Source of the DNA: Anaerolineales bacterium
GTDB lineage: Bacteria; Chloroflexota; Anaerolineae; Anaerolineales; UBA4823
Assembly: GCA_003105035.1 (NCBI GenBank)
Contig: PQAL01000018.1
Coordinates: forward strand, 62,001 to 126,000
Reading direction: 5' to 3'
Length of the DNA stretch: 64,000 nt
Positions 42,411 through 51,634 of this stretch are shown here, piece by piece (positions within the stretch are counted from its first letter, which is position 1; every line of letters starts with the position of its first letter). Position numbers and translations under genes: made by a program. The notes beneath the pieces are model-generated. The model was not told the origin of the DNA. It ran no database searches and saw only the letters and a list, made by a program, of their open reading frames with translations.

Positions 42411-44423
42411 TTATGCCGGCACAGGCTCTGGCTCAAGTCGTTTGACATTGAGCAGTAAGAGGCCTTCGAGCTGAGCCAGGATTTGCTGGTCGCTGAAGCC
42501 AGTTCCAGTGATCGCACCGGCCGGGCAGCCTGCAACGCAGGTGCCACAACCCTGGCACAAGGCTGGGTTGACCTCGGATACCATCTTGTCTTCGTGGAAC
42601 AGGATGGCACTGAACGGGCAAAGGTTGTTGCAGATGCGGCAGCCAGAGCACTTATCCTGGTTGACTGTCGCCCGGATGGGTTCCATAGCGACTTCTTTTT
42701 GCTGGATCTTGCCCATCACACGCGCTGCGGCTGCAGCGCCTTGGGCAACGCTGGCTGGGATGTCTTTCGGTCCCTGTGCAACGCCGGCGATATAAATACC
42801 ATCGGTCATCGTAGCCACCGGATCGAGCTTCGGGTGCCTCTCGATAAGCCAGCCATCCGAGCTGCAAGAAAGGCCGAACATCCGTCCGACATCTTTTGCA
42901 TCGTGGCGGGGTTCGAGCCCTGCGGAGAGCACTACCATATCAACCGGAATGCGGCGCTGCTTGCCGATCAGTGTGTCTTCGGCCTGGATGATCAGCTTGC
43001 CTTCTTCACCGGGATTGCGGGCTGCATCCGTCACTTCTGCCACACGCCCGCGGATGAAGTGCGTGCCTTCTTCCATGATGCGCTGGTAGAACTCATCGTA
43101 AGCCTTGGCTGGAGTGCGGATGTCGATGTAGAAATTGTACACTTCAGCGCCTGTCTTCTCATGCGCCAGGTGAGCAAATTTTAAGCTCTGCATGCAGCAG
43201 ATGCTGGAGCAGTAATTGTTGTAATTCTTATCACGACTGCCCACGCAGTGGATGATGGCGATGGATTTCGGTACAGTCACCCCATCGCGTAAGAATACTT
43301 TGCCACCCGTTGGCCCAGCTGCATTGGTCAGGCGCTCAAACTCCAAGCTGGTGAAGACATTCGCCAGGCGCCCATAGCCATACTGGGGGATGCGTCGGGC
43401 GTCGAAAAGGTCATAACCTGTGGCCAGGATGATCTGCCCAACATCGATCTGTAAAGTAGTCTCTTCCTGGTTGAAGTTAATGGCATTGGTGGGGCAGAAT
43501 TTCTCGCATGCCTTGCAAGTGCCTTTCTGGAAGAAGGTGCAGTTTTCCCGATCAATGACTGGAAACTTTGGCACAGCCTGGGGGAAGGGGGTGTAAACGG
43601 CTTTCCGGTAGCCCAATCCAGCTTCGAAGACTTCATCAACCACTTTCTTCGGGCATTTTTCCTGGCAGATACCGCAACCTGTGCAGGTAGCGGTGTCAAT
43701 ATAGCGGGGTTTTTGGCGGATGGTGACCTGGAAATTTCCTACGTAGCCATCTACGTGGGTTACTTCTGCCCAGGTGAGCAGGGTGATGTTGGGGTGATTC
43801 CCAACGTCGACCATCTTGGGGGTCAGGATGCAAGCAGAGCAATCGAGGGTGGGGAAAGTCTTGTCAAACTGGGCCATGTGACCGCCGATAGATGGTTCAC
43901 GCTCGACCATGTAGACATGTGTTCCGCCATCCGCGATCTCAAGGGCCGCCTGGATTCCAGCGATCCCACCACCAACGACCAGCGTCGCAGGGTGAATGGG
44001 GACTCTGAGTGGGGTCAAGGGTTCATGCCAGATGATCCGCTCGACTCCGCCCGCCACGATGGCTTTCGATTTTTCAGTCGCAGCAACCTTATCTGAGTGG
44101 ACCCATGAGACTTGCTCACGGATTGAAACAAGTTCGCACAGATACGGGTTCAACCCAGCGTTTTTACAGGCATTGCGGAAGGTTTTTTCATGCAGGTGGG
44201 GGGAGCAGGCAGCTACCACCACGCGGGTCAGGCCAAGTTCCTTGATATCCTTCTCGATCAGCTCCTGCCCAAGGCTAGAACACATGAACTTGTAATCTCG
44301 GGCGATCACCACTCCACGGTGCTTCAGCTGTTCAGCTGCCCACTTGGCAACATCAGCTACATCAACGGTGCCGGCGATGTTGCTGCCACAGTGACATACA
44401 TATACACCAATTTTCTCTGTCAT
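42411..44423 (-). CDS. hdrA: Heterodisulfide reductase subunit A, flavin-based electron bifurcation
   Basis: A 670-residue HdrA. It has the N-terminal GVYVCHCGSNIAGTVDV, the FAD-binding LVVGGGIAGIQAALEIADGG at about 147-166, and LDCSACILTPKM. It then has ferredoxin-type clusters CTGCGICQEKCPKK, CKACEKFCPT, CSGCRICNNLCPF and CQGCGTCVAGCPAG. Its FAD is the site where electrons from H2 are split between ferredoxin and a higher-potential acceptor. Length and layout match the usual single HdrA. It starts 2 nt after hdrB. Confidence 0.95.
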   Translation of the reverse strand: MTEKIGVYVCHCGSNIAGTVDVADVAKWAAEQLKHRGVVIARDYKFMCSSLGQELIEKDIKELGLTRVVVAACSPHLHEKTFRNACKNAGLNPYLCELVSIREQVSWVHSDKVAATEKSKAIVAGGVERIIWHEPLTPLRVPIHPATLVVGGGIAGIQAALEIADGGTHVYMVEREPSIGGHMAQFDKTFPTLDCSACILTPKMVDVGNHPNITLLTWAEVTHVDGYVGNFQVTIRQKPRYIDTATCTGCGICQEKCPKKVVDEVFEAGLGYRKAVYTPFPQAVPKFPVIDRENCTFFQKGTCKACEKFCPTNAINFNQEETTLQIDVGQIILATGYDLFDARRIPQYGYGRLANVFTSLEFERLTNAAGPTGGKVFLRDGVTVPKSIAIIHCVGSRDKNYNNYCSSICCMQSLKFAHLAHEKTGAEVYNFYIDIRTPAKAYDEFYQRIMEEGTHFIRGRVAEVTDAARNPGEEGKLIIQAEDTLIGKQRRIPVDMVVLSAGLEPRHDAKDVGRMFGLSCSSDGWLIERHPKLDPVATMTDGIYIAGVAQGPKDIPASVAQGAAAAARVMGKIQQKEVAMEPIRATVNQDKCSGCRICNNLCPFSAILFHEDKMVSEVNPALCQGCGTCVAGCPAGAITGTGFSDQQILAQLEGLLLLNVKRLEPEPVPA

Positions 44424-44425
44424 GG

Positions 44426-45394
44426 CTAACTCTCCTCCGGCATTCGTGGCATTGGAAGCTCTTCCTTGGAAGGTTTCTTCTTCTTGGTTGGTTCAGCTTC
44501 CGGCACCTGTACACCGATCTTGGCCAGTGCCTGCCGTGCATCCACCAGCTCTTTGCCAATGCCCAGCTCGCCAGCTGAAAAGCCGAAAGCTAAGCCCATC
44601 ATCTGGGTGAAATACAGGACGGGTATGTGATATTTGGTCTTGAAAAAGCGGTTCACATCTCCCTGGTATGCATCCAGGTTTAGCTGACACATGGGGCACA
44701 GAGTGACGATGATATCCGCTTCATATTCAGCGGCATTCTGGAGTAATTGGCGGATCAACTCAAGCGCCACAGCCTGGCTGATTTGAGTCATGTGTCCACC
44801 GCAACAATGGGCTTTCATGGGGTAATCCACCACGGTTGCCCCGAGGCCCTTCATGATCTTATCGAGAGAGGTCGGATATTCGTAGTCGTCAAATTTCGAC
44901 AGGTACCCCGGTCGGGTGATTAAGCAGCCATAATATGGGGCTACCTTTAAACCGCTGAGTGGTTTCGTGACTTTGGAGGCGATCGCTTCCACCCCGATAT
45001 CTTCGATCATGATCTCCAGCAGGTGCCTTGCTCGAACGGAGCCGGGGGTATAGTGCAAGTCACCGGCAGCCAGAGCCAGATTGACGTTCTTAGCCAGTGT
45101 AGCGTCTTCACTCAGATAGTGATCGGCCTTGGCCATGTTGAGGAAGCACATGCTGCATGGGGCAGCCACCTGTTTCCCGTCGGTGAGCTGTTTCTCTGCC
45201 AGAGCCAGGTTGCGGGTGATGAGGGCATAAGCTGCCATGCGGTTAAGCGTCATGTACTCGGTGGCACCGCAGCAGTTCCAATCTTCCAGTTCCTGGAATT
45301 CGATTCCCAAAGGCTTGGCGACTGCCAGTGTAGACATGTTATATGAAGCTGCGTTTTTCTCAAGCGAGCAGCCGGGATAATATCCGTATTTCAT
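44426..45394 (-). CDS. hdrB: Heterodisulfide reductase subunit B
   Basis: The protein has 322 residues and two CCG domains: YPGCSLEKNA ... DWNCCGATEYM ... PCSMCFLNM, and PYYGCLITRPG ... AHCCGGHMTQ ... LCPMCQLNLD. In methanogens each CCG motif binds a non-cubane 4Fe-4S cluster that cleaves CoM-S-S-CoB. A bacterium lacks that substrate, so the acceptor here is probably different, perhaps MetVF or another disulfide. The tail after about residue 300 is Lys-, Glu- and Pro-rich (EPTKKKKPSKEELP). It overlaps hdrC by 4 nt. Confidence 0.94.
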   Translation of the reverse strand: MKYGYYPGCSLEKNAASYNMSTLAVAKPLGIEFQELEDWNCCGATEYMTLNRMAAYALITRNLALAEKQLTDGKQVAAPCSMCFLNMAKADHYLSEDATLAKNVNLALAAGDLHYTPGSVRARHLLEIMIEDIGVEAIASKVTKPLSGLKVAPYYGCLITRPGYLSKFDDYEYPTSLDKIMKGLGATVVDYPMKAHCCGGHMTQISQAVALELIRQLLQNAAEYEADIIVTLCPMCQLNLDAYQGDVNRFFKTKYHIPVLYFTQMMGLAFGFSAGELGIGKELVDARQALAKIGVQVPEAEPTKKKKPSKEELPMPRMPEES

Positions 45395-45972
45395 ATCTCA
45401 CCTTCCAGTTCCTTGGCCTTTGCCAGGATTGCCTTCAGATTATCCATACCCTTGATCTTCTTTGGGGTGATGTCGATACGGCCTTTGCGGAGCAGTCCCG
45501 TTGCCATGGGCATGATCTTTGGCATATCCAGGGGATGGTACTTGAGATGGTACCAGGTCGCCAGCCCGAGCTCAAAACTTCGGCCGTAATTCTCAACATA
45601 GTGGATGAATGTTTGTGAAAACGGGGGGGCGTCTGCGGAAGACGAATCTTGATAATACTTCTCTTGAATGGAGAATCTCTTGAGTGTGTACATCAGGTCA
45701 GTGACGTGCACTTCTTGAGGGCAGCGTACCGTGCAGTAATAACACGACACACAGTACCAGGGAGTATTGCTGCTCAATACCTGGGTCTCCATACCCGCCT
45801 TGATCATTGCGAACAGGGCACGTGGTGTGTGATCCATATCGGCGCCTGAGGGGCAAGAGCCTCCACAGGTGCCACACTGGATGCACATCTCCAATCGAGG
45901 TGTTCCAGGTGTTGCAGCTACTACTCTGTCAAAAATCGTTGGAGCTCTTGCTTGCGTTGTGGCTTCCGCCAT
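45391..45972 (-). CDS. hdrC: Heterodisulfide reductase subunit C
   Basis: A 193-residue protein with two 4Fe-4S motifs: CIQCGTCGGSCP (C30, C33, C36, C40) and CVSCYYCTVRCPQ at about 73-85. It passes electrons between HdrA and HdrB. As the first gene of the block it has a strong ribosome site, GAGGAGG, and about 290 nt of intergenic DNA upstream that should hold the promoter of the whole Wood-Ljungdahl unit. Confidence 0.94.
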   Translation of the reverse strand: MAEATTQARAPTIFDRVVAATPGTPRLEMCIQCGTCGGSCPSGADMDHTPRALFAMIKAGMETQVLSSNTPWYCVSCYYCTVRCPQEVHVTDLMYTLKRFSIQEKYYQDSSSADAPPFSQTFIHYVENYGRSFELGLATWYHLKYHPLDMPKIMPMATGLLRKGRIDITPKKIKGMDNLKAILAKAKELEGEI

Positions 45973-46172
45973 AGAAACCTCCTCTTAAATTAATACTTCC
46001 GGGTTGCCCGGTGGTTAAAATTTGGTGCTTTTGTCATTTAAATACAATAACCAAGTCTTCAAACTGTTACCAACGACTGTAACATACATTAAAACAATAC
46101 ATCTAAAAGGCGATGAATATATTATTGTCGAACCAGAATATCATTACCAGTGGATAAGTACATACAACATTA

Positions 46173-46186
46173 GTGATAATTGTCAC
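46173..46186. promoter_or_regulatory. Candidate operator, GTGA-N6-TCAC inverted repeat
   Basis: GTGATAATTGTCAC is an almost perfect inverted repeat; only the two spacer bases flanking the AATT core fail to pair. The half-site and spacing resemble Crp/Fnr or Rex operators, but the outer T and A of those consensus sites are not matched. It overlaps the -35 of the tkt promoter candidate. Confidence 0.4.
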
Positions 46187-46208
46187 GGGTATTATTTTGG
46201 AAGATAAC
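46180..46208 (+). promoter_or_regulatory. Candidate promoter of tkt
   Basis: TTGTCA, 17 nt spacer, GATAAC. Its -35 lies inside the inverted repeat, so a bound protein would block it. Confidence 0.42.
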
Positions 46209-46262
46209 TATCTTATTGCTTACGCGGTAAAATTATGCCAATCAAAAGTGCGGGAGGAAGGT

Positions 46263-48281
46263 ATGAAACCATCGCAAGATTTAGAAAATCGCGCCATTAA
46301 CACCATTCGATTTTTAGCTGCTGATGCAGTTCAGAAAGCAAATTCGGGCCATCCAGGGTTACCCATGGGAGCGGCTGCTGTGGCATACACCTTGTGGACA
46401 CGCCATCTTCGCTTTAATCCGCGCAATCCTAAATGGCCAGGTCGCGATCGTTTCATTCTTTCTGGTGGTCACGGATCAGCACTGCTTTATACGCTGCTTT
46501 ATCTAACCGGATATGATCTCCCGCTTGAACAGCTTATGAATTTTCGCCAATGGGGAAGCCAGACCCCTGGACATCCAGAGTACGGTCTAACCCCAGGTGT
46601 TGAAGTGACCACAGGCCCGCTCGGACAGGGTTTTTCCAACGGAGTGGGTATGGCGATCGCTGAAGCTCATTTGGCTGCCGAGTTCAATCGCCCAGGCCAC
46701 AAAGTGATTGACCATTATATTTACGCGATCGTGACGGATGGTGATCTAATGGAAGGCGTATCGTCAGAAGCGGCTTCACTCGCCGGTCACCTGGGTTTGG
46801 GAAAACTTGTTTACCTCTATGATGATAATCACATCTCCATCGATGGTAGCACGGAAATTGCTTTTACTGAAGACAGGGCAGCTCGCTTTGCAGCCTACGG
46901 TTGGCACGTCCAAAAAGTACTGGATGGGAACGACACTGCTGCAGTGCACCGGGCGATCTCGCGCGCCAAGGGCGACCCTCGACCATCATTAATCCTCTGC
47001 CGGACGCACATCGGGTATGGCCTTCCCACCCGCCAGGACACTTCCAAAGCCCATGGTGAGCCTCCCGGCGAGCAGGAGCTGAATGGTGCCAAGGAAAAAC
47101 AGGGCTGGCCACTCGACCCCAAGTTCTTTGTGCCCGAAGATGTCCTGGCGTTCTTCCGAAAGTCGATCCGGCGCGGCAACCGGGCTGAACGATCTTGGCG
47201 TAATGAGCTGAAAGCATACCTGGCTGAATACCCTGAGCTGGATACCGAGCTGGAACGGCGTTTAATGGGTGATTTGCCGGCACAATGGGATACTGATCTG
47301 CCCATCTTCCCAGCTGATCCCAAGGGAATGGCAACCCGAGCTGCATCAGGCAAGGTGATCAATGCACTGGCTCCCAAGCTGCCGGAATTGATCGGTGGCT
47401 CAGCTGACCTGACCCCCTCCAACGATACTTGGATCAAGGATATCCCAGATTTCCAACAAGTGACCCCTGGGGGACGCAATTTTCACTTTGGCGTGCGTGA
47501 GCACGGTATGGGTGGGGTGATTAATGGGATGTCAGTTCATGGTGGTGTCATCCCGTATGGTGGCACCTTCTTGGTCTTTTCCGACTATATGCGGCCGGCG
47601 GTGAGGCTTTCAGCATTATCGCACTATCCCAGCATCTGGATTTATACGCATGACAGCGTTGGACTTGGTGAAGATGGACCCACGCATCAACCGGTTGAAC
47701 ATTTGGCGGCATTACGGGCGATCCCCAATCTGGTTGTTATCCGCCCGGCAGATGCCAATGAGGTGACCGAAGCATGGAAGGAAGCCATCTCCCGTCGTCA
47801 TGCACCGACAGCCCTGATATTAACCCGCCAGGCGATCCCTATCCTTGACCGCACTATTTACGCCTCTACGGAGGGCTTGCATAAAGGCGCATACATCCTG
47901 GCAGACATGGGTGATGAGCGACCGGAGCTGATCTTGATGGCATCCGGTTCGGAGGTGTGCCTGATCACCGAGGCTGGAGCGCGGCTGGCCAGCGAAGGTG
48001 TGAATGTCAGATTGGTCTCATTCCCAAGCTGGGAATTGTTCGAAGCCCAGGATGATGTTTATCGCAACGAGGTGCTGCCCCCAGATATCACGCTACGGCT
48101 TTCTGTTGAAGCCGCGGTAGCACAGGGTTGGGAGAAGTGGGTGGGCGACCATGGAACTAGTATATCCATCGAACACTTCGGAGCCTCAGCACCTTACAAG
48201 ACTATTTTCGAACATTTCGGTTTTACCGTTGATAATGTCATCCAGCGTGCACGCCAGCTTGTGATGGATGGTAAGGTATAG
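46263..48281 (+). CDS. tkt: Transketolase
   Basis: The protein has 672 residues from the ATG at 46263, preceded by GGGAGGAAGG; longer in-frame starts lie in the promoter region. ThDP- and metal-binding parts are visible: [40 protein letters not shown], and in the pyrimidine domain [15 protein letters not shown] and [15 protein letters not shown]. It moves two-carbon units between sugar phosphates in the pentose phosphate pathway. It is the first gene of the tkt-rpiB-tal/pgi operon. Confidence 0.96.
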   Translation: MKPSQDLENRAINTIRFLAADAVQKANSGHPGLPMGAAAVAYTLWTRHLRFNPRNPKWPGRDRFILSGGHGSALLYTLLYLTGYDLPLEQLMNFRQWGSQTPGHPEYGLTPGVEVTTGPLGQGFSNGVGMAIAEAHLAAEFNRPGHKVIDHYIYAIVTDGDLMEGVSSEAASLAGHLGLGKLVYLYDDNHISIDGSTEIAFTEDRAARFAAYGWHVQKVLDGNDTAAVHRAISRAKGDPRPSLILCRTHIGYGLPTRQDTSKAHGEPPGEQELNGAKEKQGWPLDPKFFVPEDVLAFFRKSIRRGNRAERSWRNELKAYLAEYPELDTELERRLMGDLPAQWDTDLPIFPADPKGMATRAASGKVINALAPKLPELIGGSADLTPSNDTWIKDIPDFQQVTPGGRNFHFGVREHGMGGVINGMSVHGGVIPYGGTFLVFSDYMRPAVRLSALSHYPSIWIYTHDSVGLGEDGPTHQPVEHLAALRAIPNLVVIRPADANEVTEAWKEAISRRHAPTALILTRQAIPILDRTIYASTEGLHKGAYILADMGDERPELILMASGSEVCLITEAGARLASEGVNVRLVSFPSWELFEAQDDVYRNEVLPPDITLRLSVEAAVAQGWEKWVGDHGTSISIEHFGASAPYKTIFEHFGFTVDNVIQRARQLVMDGKV

Positions 48282-48336
48282 TCGCTTTTCAAAAATTTTT
48301 TAATTGTTCTTGGTTCGAAGAATTTCGGAGCTACTT

Positions 48337-48792
48337 ATGATAATCGCTCTTGCTTGTGATCATGGTGGATTTCCACTGAAAAACATCATAAAGGAGTGTG
48401 TGACGGAGAGCGGTCATGTGTTGCTCGATCTCGGCACAGACAGCACACAGCCCGTTGATTACCCTGATTTTGCTAAAAAATTAGGCCTGGCCATCACGCG
48501 TGGCGAGGCGGAACGCGGCATCTTGATCTGCGGTTCAGGGGTTGGTGCAAGCATCGCTGCCAATAAAATCAAGGGGATTTATGCAGGTCTATGCCATGAT
48601 ACATACTCAGCTCACCAGGGGGTGGAGCATGACAACATGAACGTCCTGTGCCTGGGGGCCAGGGTGATCGGTGATGAATTAGCTAAAGAGCTGGTGGCGG
48701 CATTCTTAATGGCACAGTTCTCATATGGCAAGCGTCATGTCCGTCGCGTAAATAAGGTCTATGAGCTTGAAAAAGGGAGAATTTTAGAATAA
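48337..48792 (+). CDS. rpiB: Ribose-5-phosphate isomerase B
   Basis: The protein has 151 residues from the ATG at 48337, where GGAG lies 7 nt upstream. It shows [23 protein letters not shown], the catalytic Cys region [14 protein letters not shown], and [13 protein letters not shown]. It interconverts ribose-5-phosphate and ribulose-5-phosphate (or allose-6-phosphate). It lies 55 nt after tkt and 10 nt before tal/pgi. Confidence 0.94.
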   Translation: MIIALACDHGGFPLKNIIKECVTESGHVLLDLGTDSTQPVDYPDFAKKLGLAITRGEAERGILICGSGVGASIAANKIKGIYAGLCHDTYSAHQGVEHDNMNVLCLGARVIGDELAKELVAAFLMAQFSYGKRHVRRVNKVYELEKGRILE

Positions 48793-48802
48793 AGGTGGAA
48801 AA

Positions 48803-51583
48803 ATGTCTACAAAGATTAATAAACTAACTGACCTCGGTCAGTCTATCTGGTTGGATTATGTGGAACGCCGTATCCTTGTAAACGGCGAATTAGCACGATT
48901 AATTGATGAAGGGGACGTGAGGGGATTGACTTCAAACCCAAGTATCTTCAATAACGCTATCGCGAAATCGAAGGACTACGATTCTGCCCTGGTCCCCATG
49001 TCTTGGGCGGGATACTCGGACAAGCGCATCCTCGAGCAGCTGATGATCGAGGATATCGAGCGGGTTGCCGACCTATTACGACCATTATTCAATCGTACGC
49101 ACGGCGGCGACGGGTTCGTCAGCCTTGAGGTACAACCTGAGCTTGCCAATGATACCGAAAAGACGATCGCGGTGGCACAGCGATATTGGGAAACCGTCAA
49201 TCGGCCCAACGTGATGATCAAGATCCCAGCTACCCAAGCCGGCCTGCCTGCCATCCGTAAATCCACCGCCGCAGGAATCAATGTGAATATTACCCTGATC
49301 TTCTCAATTGAACGATACAAGGAAGTCATGGAGGCCTATTTATCGGGTTTAGAAGACCGCCTGAAAGCCGGTAAACCTGTTGACCATATCCATTCAGTTG
49401 CCTCGTTTTTCGTCTCGCGCATCGACTCAAAAGTGGATAAATACCTTTCGCAGGTGATTCAAACTTCGCCTGAGCATGCGAAAGTTGCCCAGGCCTTGCA
49501 AGGTAAGATCGCTGTGGCCAATGCCCGGCTTGCCTATCGGGAGTTCCGTGTCGTATTCGAAAGCGAGCGGTTCCGAAGCTTGCAGAAGCAGGGTGCTACC
49601 ATCCAGCGTGTTTTATGGGCTTCGACGAGCACGAAAAATCCCGAGTATCCCGACACGATGTATGTGGACGAGCTGATTGGAAATTACACCGTCAATACTG
49701 TTCCTCCACAGACATTGGAGGCCTTCAAGGACCACGGTAAAGTGGAGCTGACGATTGAAAAGGACCTGGATAAAGCACAAAAAGCGTTTTCGGAACTGGA
49801 AGCTGTCGGTATCTCAATAAAAAAGGTCACAGCGGAGCTTGAGGAAGAGGGGGTGAAGGCGTTTTCGGATTCTTATGAATCATTATTTGCCACGGTAAAA
49901 ACCAGGTGTGAGGTAGCTGTTAACCAACTGGGTGAACTGGCCGAACCTGTTGCTGTCCGAATCTCAAAATTCGAAGCCGAGCAATTCCTTAAGCGCTTCT
50001 ATGCACTGGATGGATCGCTCTGGACTGATGATCCGAAAGGTCAGGAGGAAGTGCGTATTCGCATGGGTTGGCTGGGCTTGCCTGAATCAAGCAAAGCCTT
50101 GCTACCCGGATTAAGTAAATTCACTACACAGGTGAAGGAGGCTGGATACACACAAGCCTTACTGCTTGGGATGGGGGGCTCATCTCTGGCAGCTGAGGTG
50201 ATGAGCCTCATCTTCGAGAATGAAGCTCAGGGGTTGAAGCTCACCATCCTGGACTCCACCGATCCTGGCCAGGTGCTTGCGGCTGCCCGAGGAAACCCAG
50301 TTCCGACCACCTTATATATTGTATCCAGCAAATCTGGTGGAACGGCTGAAGTCAATGCCATGTTCGATTATTTCTGGCAGGTTGCACGGCGTTCTGTCGG
50401 CGAACGAGCCGGTGAGCATTTTATTGCCATCACAGATCCAGGGACGTCCCTGGAGAAACTGGCATTCGAAAAGAACTTCCGTAAGATTTTCCTCGCTGAC
50501 TCGAAGGTGGGTGGCAGATACTCTGCCCTCACCGCATTTGGTCTGGTGCCGGCAGCCTTGATGGGCATCGATATAGCCCAGCTACTCGATTGCGCTGCCT
50601 GGATGTCTTCAGAAAGCAGCTTATCTCAGCCCGTTGGACGAAATCCCGGCGTGGTTCTCGGGACTGTACTGGGTGAAGCAGCCCTGCTCGGTCATGACAA
50701 ACTCACCATACTTTCCGACCCTGAAATTGCACCTATTGGTGCTTGGTTGGAACAACTTGTGGCTGAAAGCAGTGGTAAGCTGGGGAAGGGTATCGTTCCA
50801 GTAGCGGGTGAACCGACATCCAAACCCCAAATTTACGGTTCTGACCGCTTGTTCGTTTACTTCCGCAGGTCTGGGGAGCTTGATCAGAAAGTAAAACAGC
50901 TACGTAAGGCCGGCCAACCGGTGCTGACCCAGGAATTTACCGAAGATTATGACCTGGGGGCCGAGTTCTACAAATGGGAACTGGCGGTGGCGACAGCCTG
51001 TTCCGTGCTTATGGTGAATGCTTTTGACCAGCCTGATGTGCAAGATAGTAAAAATCGGACGGTTGAAAAGATCGCCTATTATCAGAAGCATCACAGCTTT
51101 ATAGAGGAGAAGCGACTCCTCGTAGGTCAGGGTGTGGAGATCAGCGGCAAGCTCAATATCGATGGAAGCGGGTTTGAGACGGTTGTTAAAAAATTTATTC
51201 TCTCTGGGAAACCAGGGGATTACGTAGCAATCAACGCCTACCTTGCTCGAGATCAAAAAAATACCGCCTCCTTGCGAAAGTTACGCCAATGGATATTGGA
51301 ACACTCAAAAATGGCCACGATGGTCGGTTTTGGACCACGCTTCCAGCACTCTACCGGGCAGCTGCACAAAGGTGGATACAATCGGGGCTTATTCCTGGTA
51401 ATCACGGCTACACCCAAGAAGGATATTGAAATCCCTGGCAAGGGCTTAAGCTTCGGCGTGCTTGAATATGGTCAAGCGCTTGGTGATATCGAAGCCTTGG
51501 AAGCACATGGCAGGCGGGTGTTACATATCCACCTGGCCTCTCCAGACTTGTTGCATACTTTTGTAGAAAAGATCACCCGATGA
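48803..51583 (+). CDS. Bifunctional transaldolase / phosphoglucose isomerase
   Basis: A 926-residue fusion. Residues 1-370 are transaldolase, with GLTSNPSIFNNAI (about 36-48), the Schiff-base Lys in PNVMIKIPAT, and NVNITLIFS. Residues from about 375 on form a glucose-6-phosphate isomerase with SIS folds: LLGMGGSSLAAEV, VSSKSGGTAE, and FGPRFQHSTGQLHKGG near the C-terminus. The fused enzyme joins the pentose phosphate pathway to glycolysis through fructose-6-phosphate. Such fusions are known in several bacterial phyla. A strong terminator follows. Confidence 0.95.
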   Translation: MSTKINKLTDLGQSIWLDYVERRILVNGELARLIDEGDVRGLTSNPSIFNNAIAKSKDYDSALVPMSWAGYSDKRILEQLMIEDIERVADLLRPLFNRTHGGDGFVSLEVQPELANDTEKTIAVAQRYWETVNRPNVMIKIPATQAGLPAIRKSTAAGINVNITLIFSIERYKEVMEAYLSGLEDRLKAGKPVDHIHSVASFFVSRIDSKVDKYLSQVIQTSPEHAKVAQALQGKIAVANARLAYREFRVVFESERFRSLQKQGATIQRVLWASTSTKNPEYPDTMYVDELIGNYTVNTVPPQTLEAFKDHGKVELTIEKDLDKAQKAFSELEAVGISIKKVTAELEEEGVKAFSDSYESLFATVKTRCEVAVNQLGELAEPVAVRISKFEAEQFLKRFYALDGSLWTDDPKGQEEVRIRMGWLGLPESSKALLPGLSKFTTQVKEAGYTQALLLGMGGSSLAAEVMSLIFENEAQGLKLTILDSTDPGQVLAAARGNPVPTTLYIVSSKSGGTAEVNAMFDYFWQVARRSVGERAGEHFIAITDPGTSLEKLAFEKNFRKIFLADSKVGGRYSALTAFGLVPAALMGIDIAQLLDCAAWMSSESSLSQPVGRNPGVVLGTVLGEAALLGHDKLTILSDPEIAPIGAWLEQLVAESSGKLGKGIVPVAGEPTSKPQIYGSDRLFVYFRRSGELDQKVKQLRKAGQPVLTQEFTEDYDLGAEFYKWELAVATACSVLMVNAFDQPDVQDSKNRTVEKIAYYQKHHSFIEEKRLLVGQGVEISGKLNIDGSGFETVVKKFILSGKPGDYVAINAYLARDQKNTASLRKLRQWILEHSKMATMVGFGPRFQHSTGQLHKGGYNRGLFLVITATPKKDIEIPGKGLSFGVLEYGQALGDIEALEAHGRRVLHIHLASPDLLHTFVEKITR

Positions 51584-51590
51584 TTAAATA

Positions 51591-51634
51591 AAAAATGCCG
51601 GAGTGTGTAAACCAGCCTCCGGCATTTTTCAGAT
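51591..51634. terminator. Bidirectional terminator between tal/pgi and the acyl-CoA ligase gene
   Basis: AAAAATGCCGGAG (51591-51603) pairs with CTCCGGCATTTTT (51617-51629), with A-runs on one side and T-runs on the other. It can end transcription of both convergent genes. Confidence 0.85.

Larger units (their letters stand above)
45973..46262. promoter_or_regulatory. Divergent control region between hdrC and tkt
   Basis: An AT-rich gene-free stretch of 290 nt between two divergent operons. It contains GTGA-N6-TCAC at 46173-46186 and promoter-like hexamers facing both ways. On the minus strand, GTGACA, 16 nt and TATGTA could serve hdrC. The small ORFs in it show no family resemblance. Confidence 0.5.

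Noticed and set aside
42483-43184. 233-residue plus-strand ORF opposite hdrA
   Set aside because: Antisense shadow in a high-GC codon-biased region; no domain.
46022-46207. 61-residue ORF in the hdrC-tkt intergenic region
   Set aside because: AT-rich with no ribosome site, it overlaps the likely promoters and has no family resemblance.
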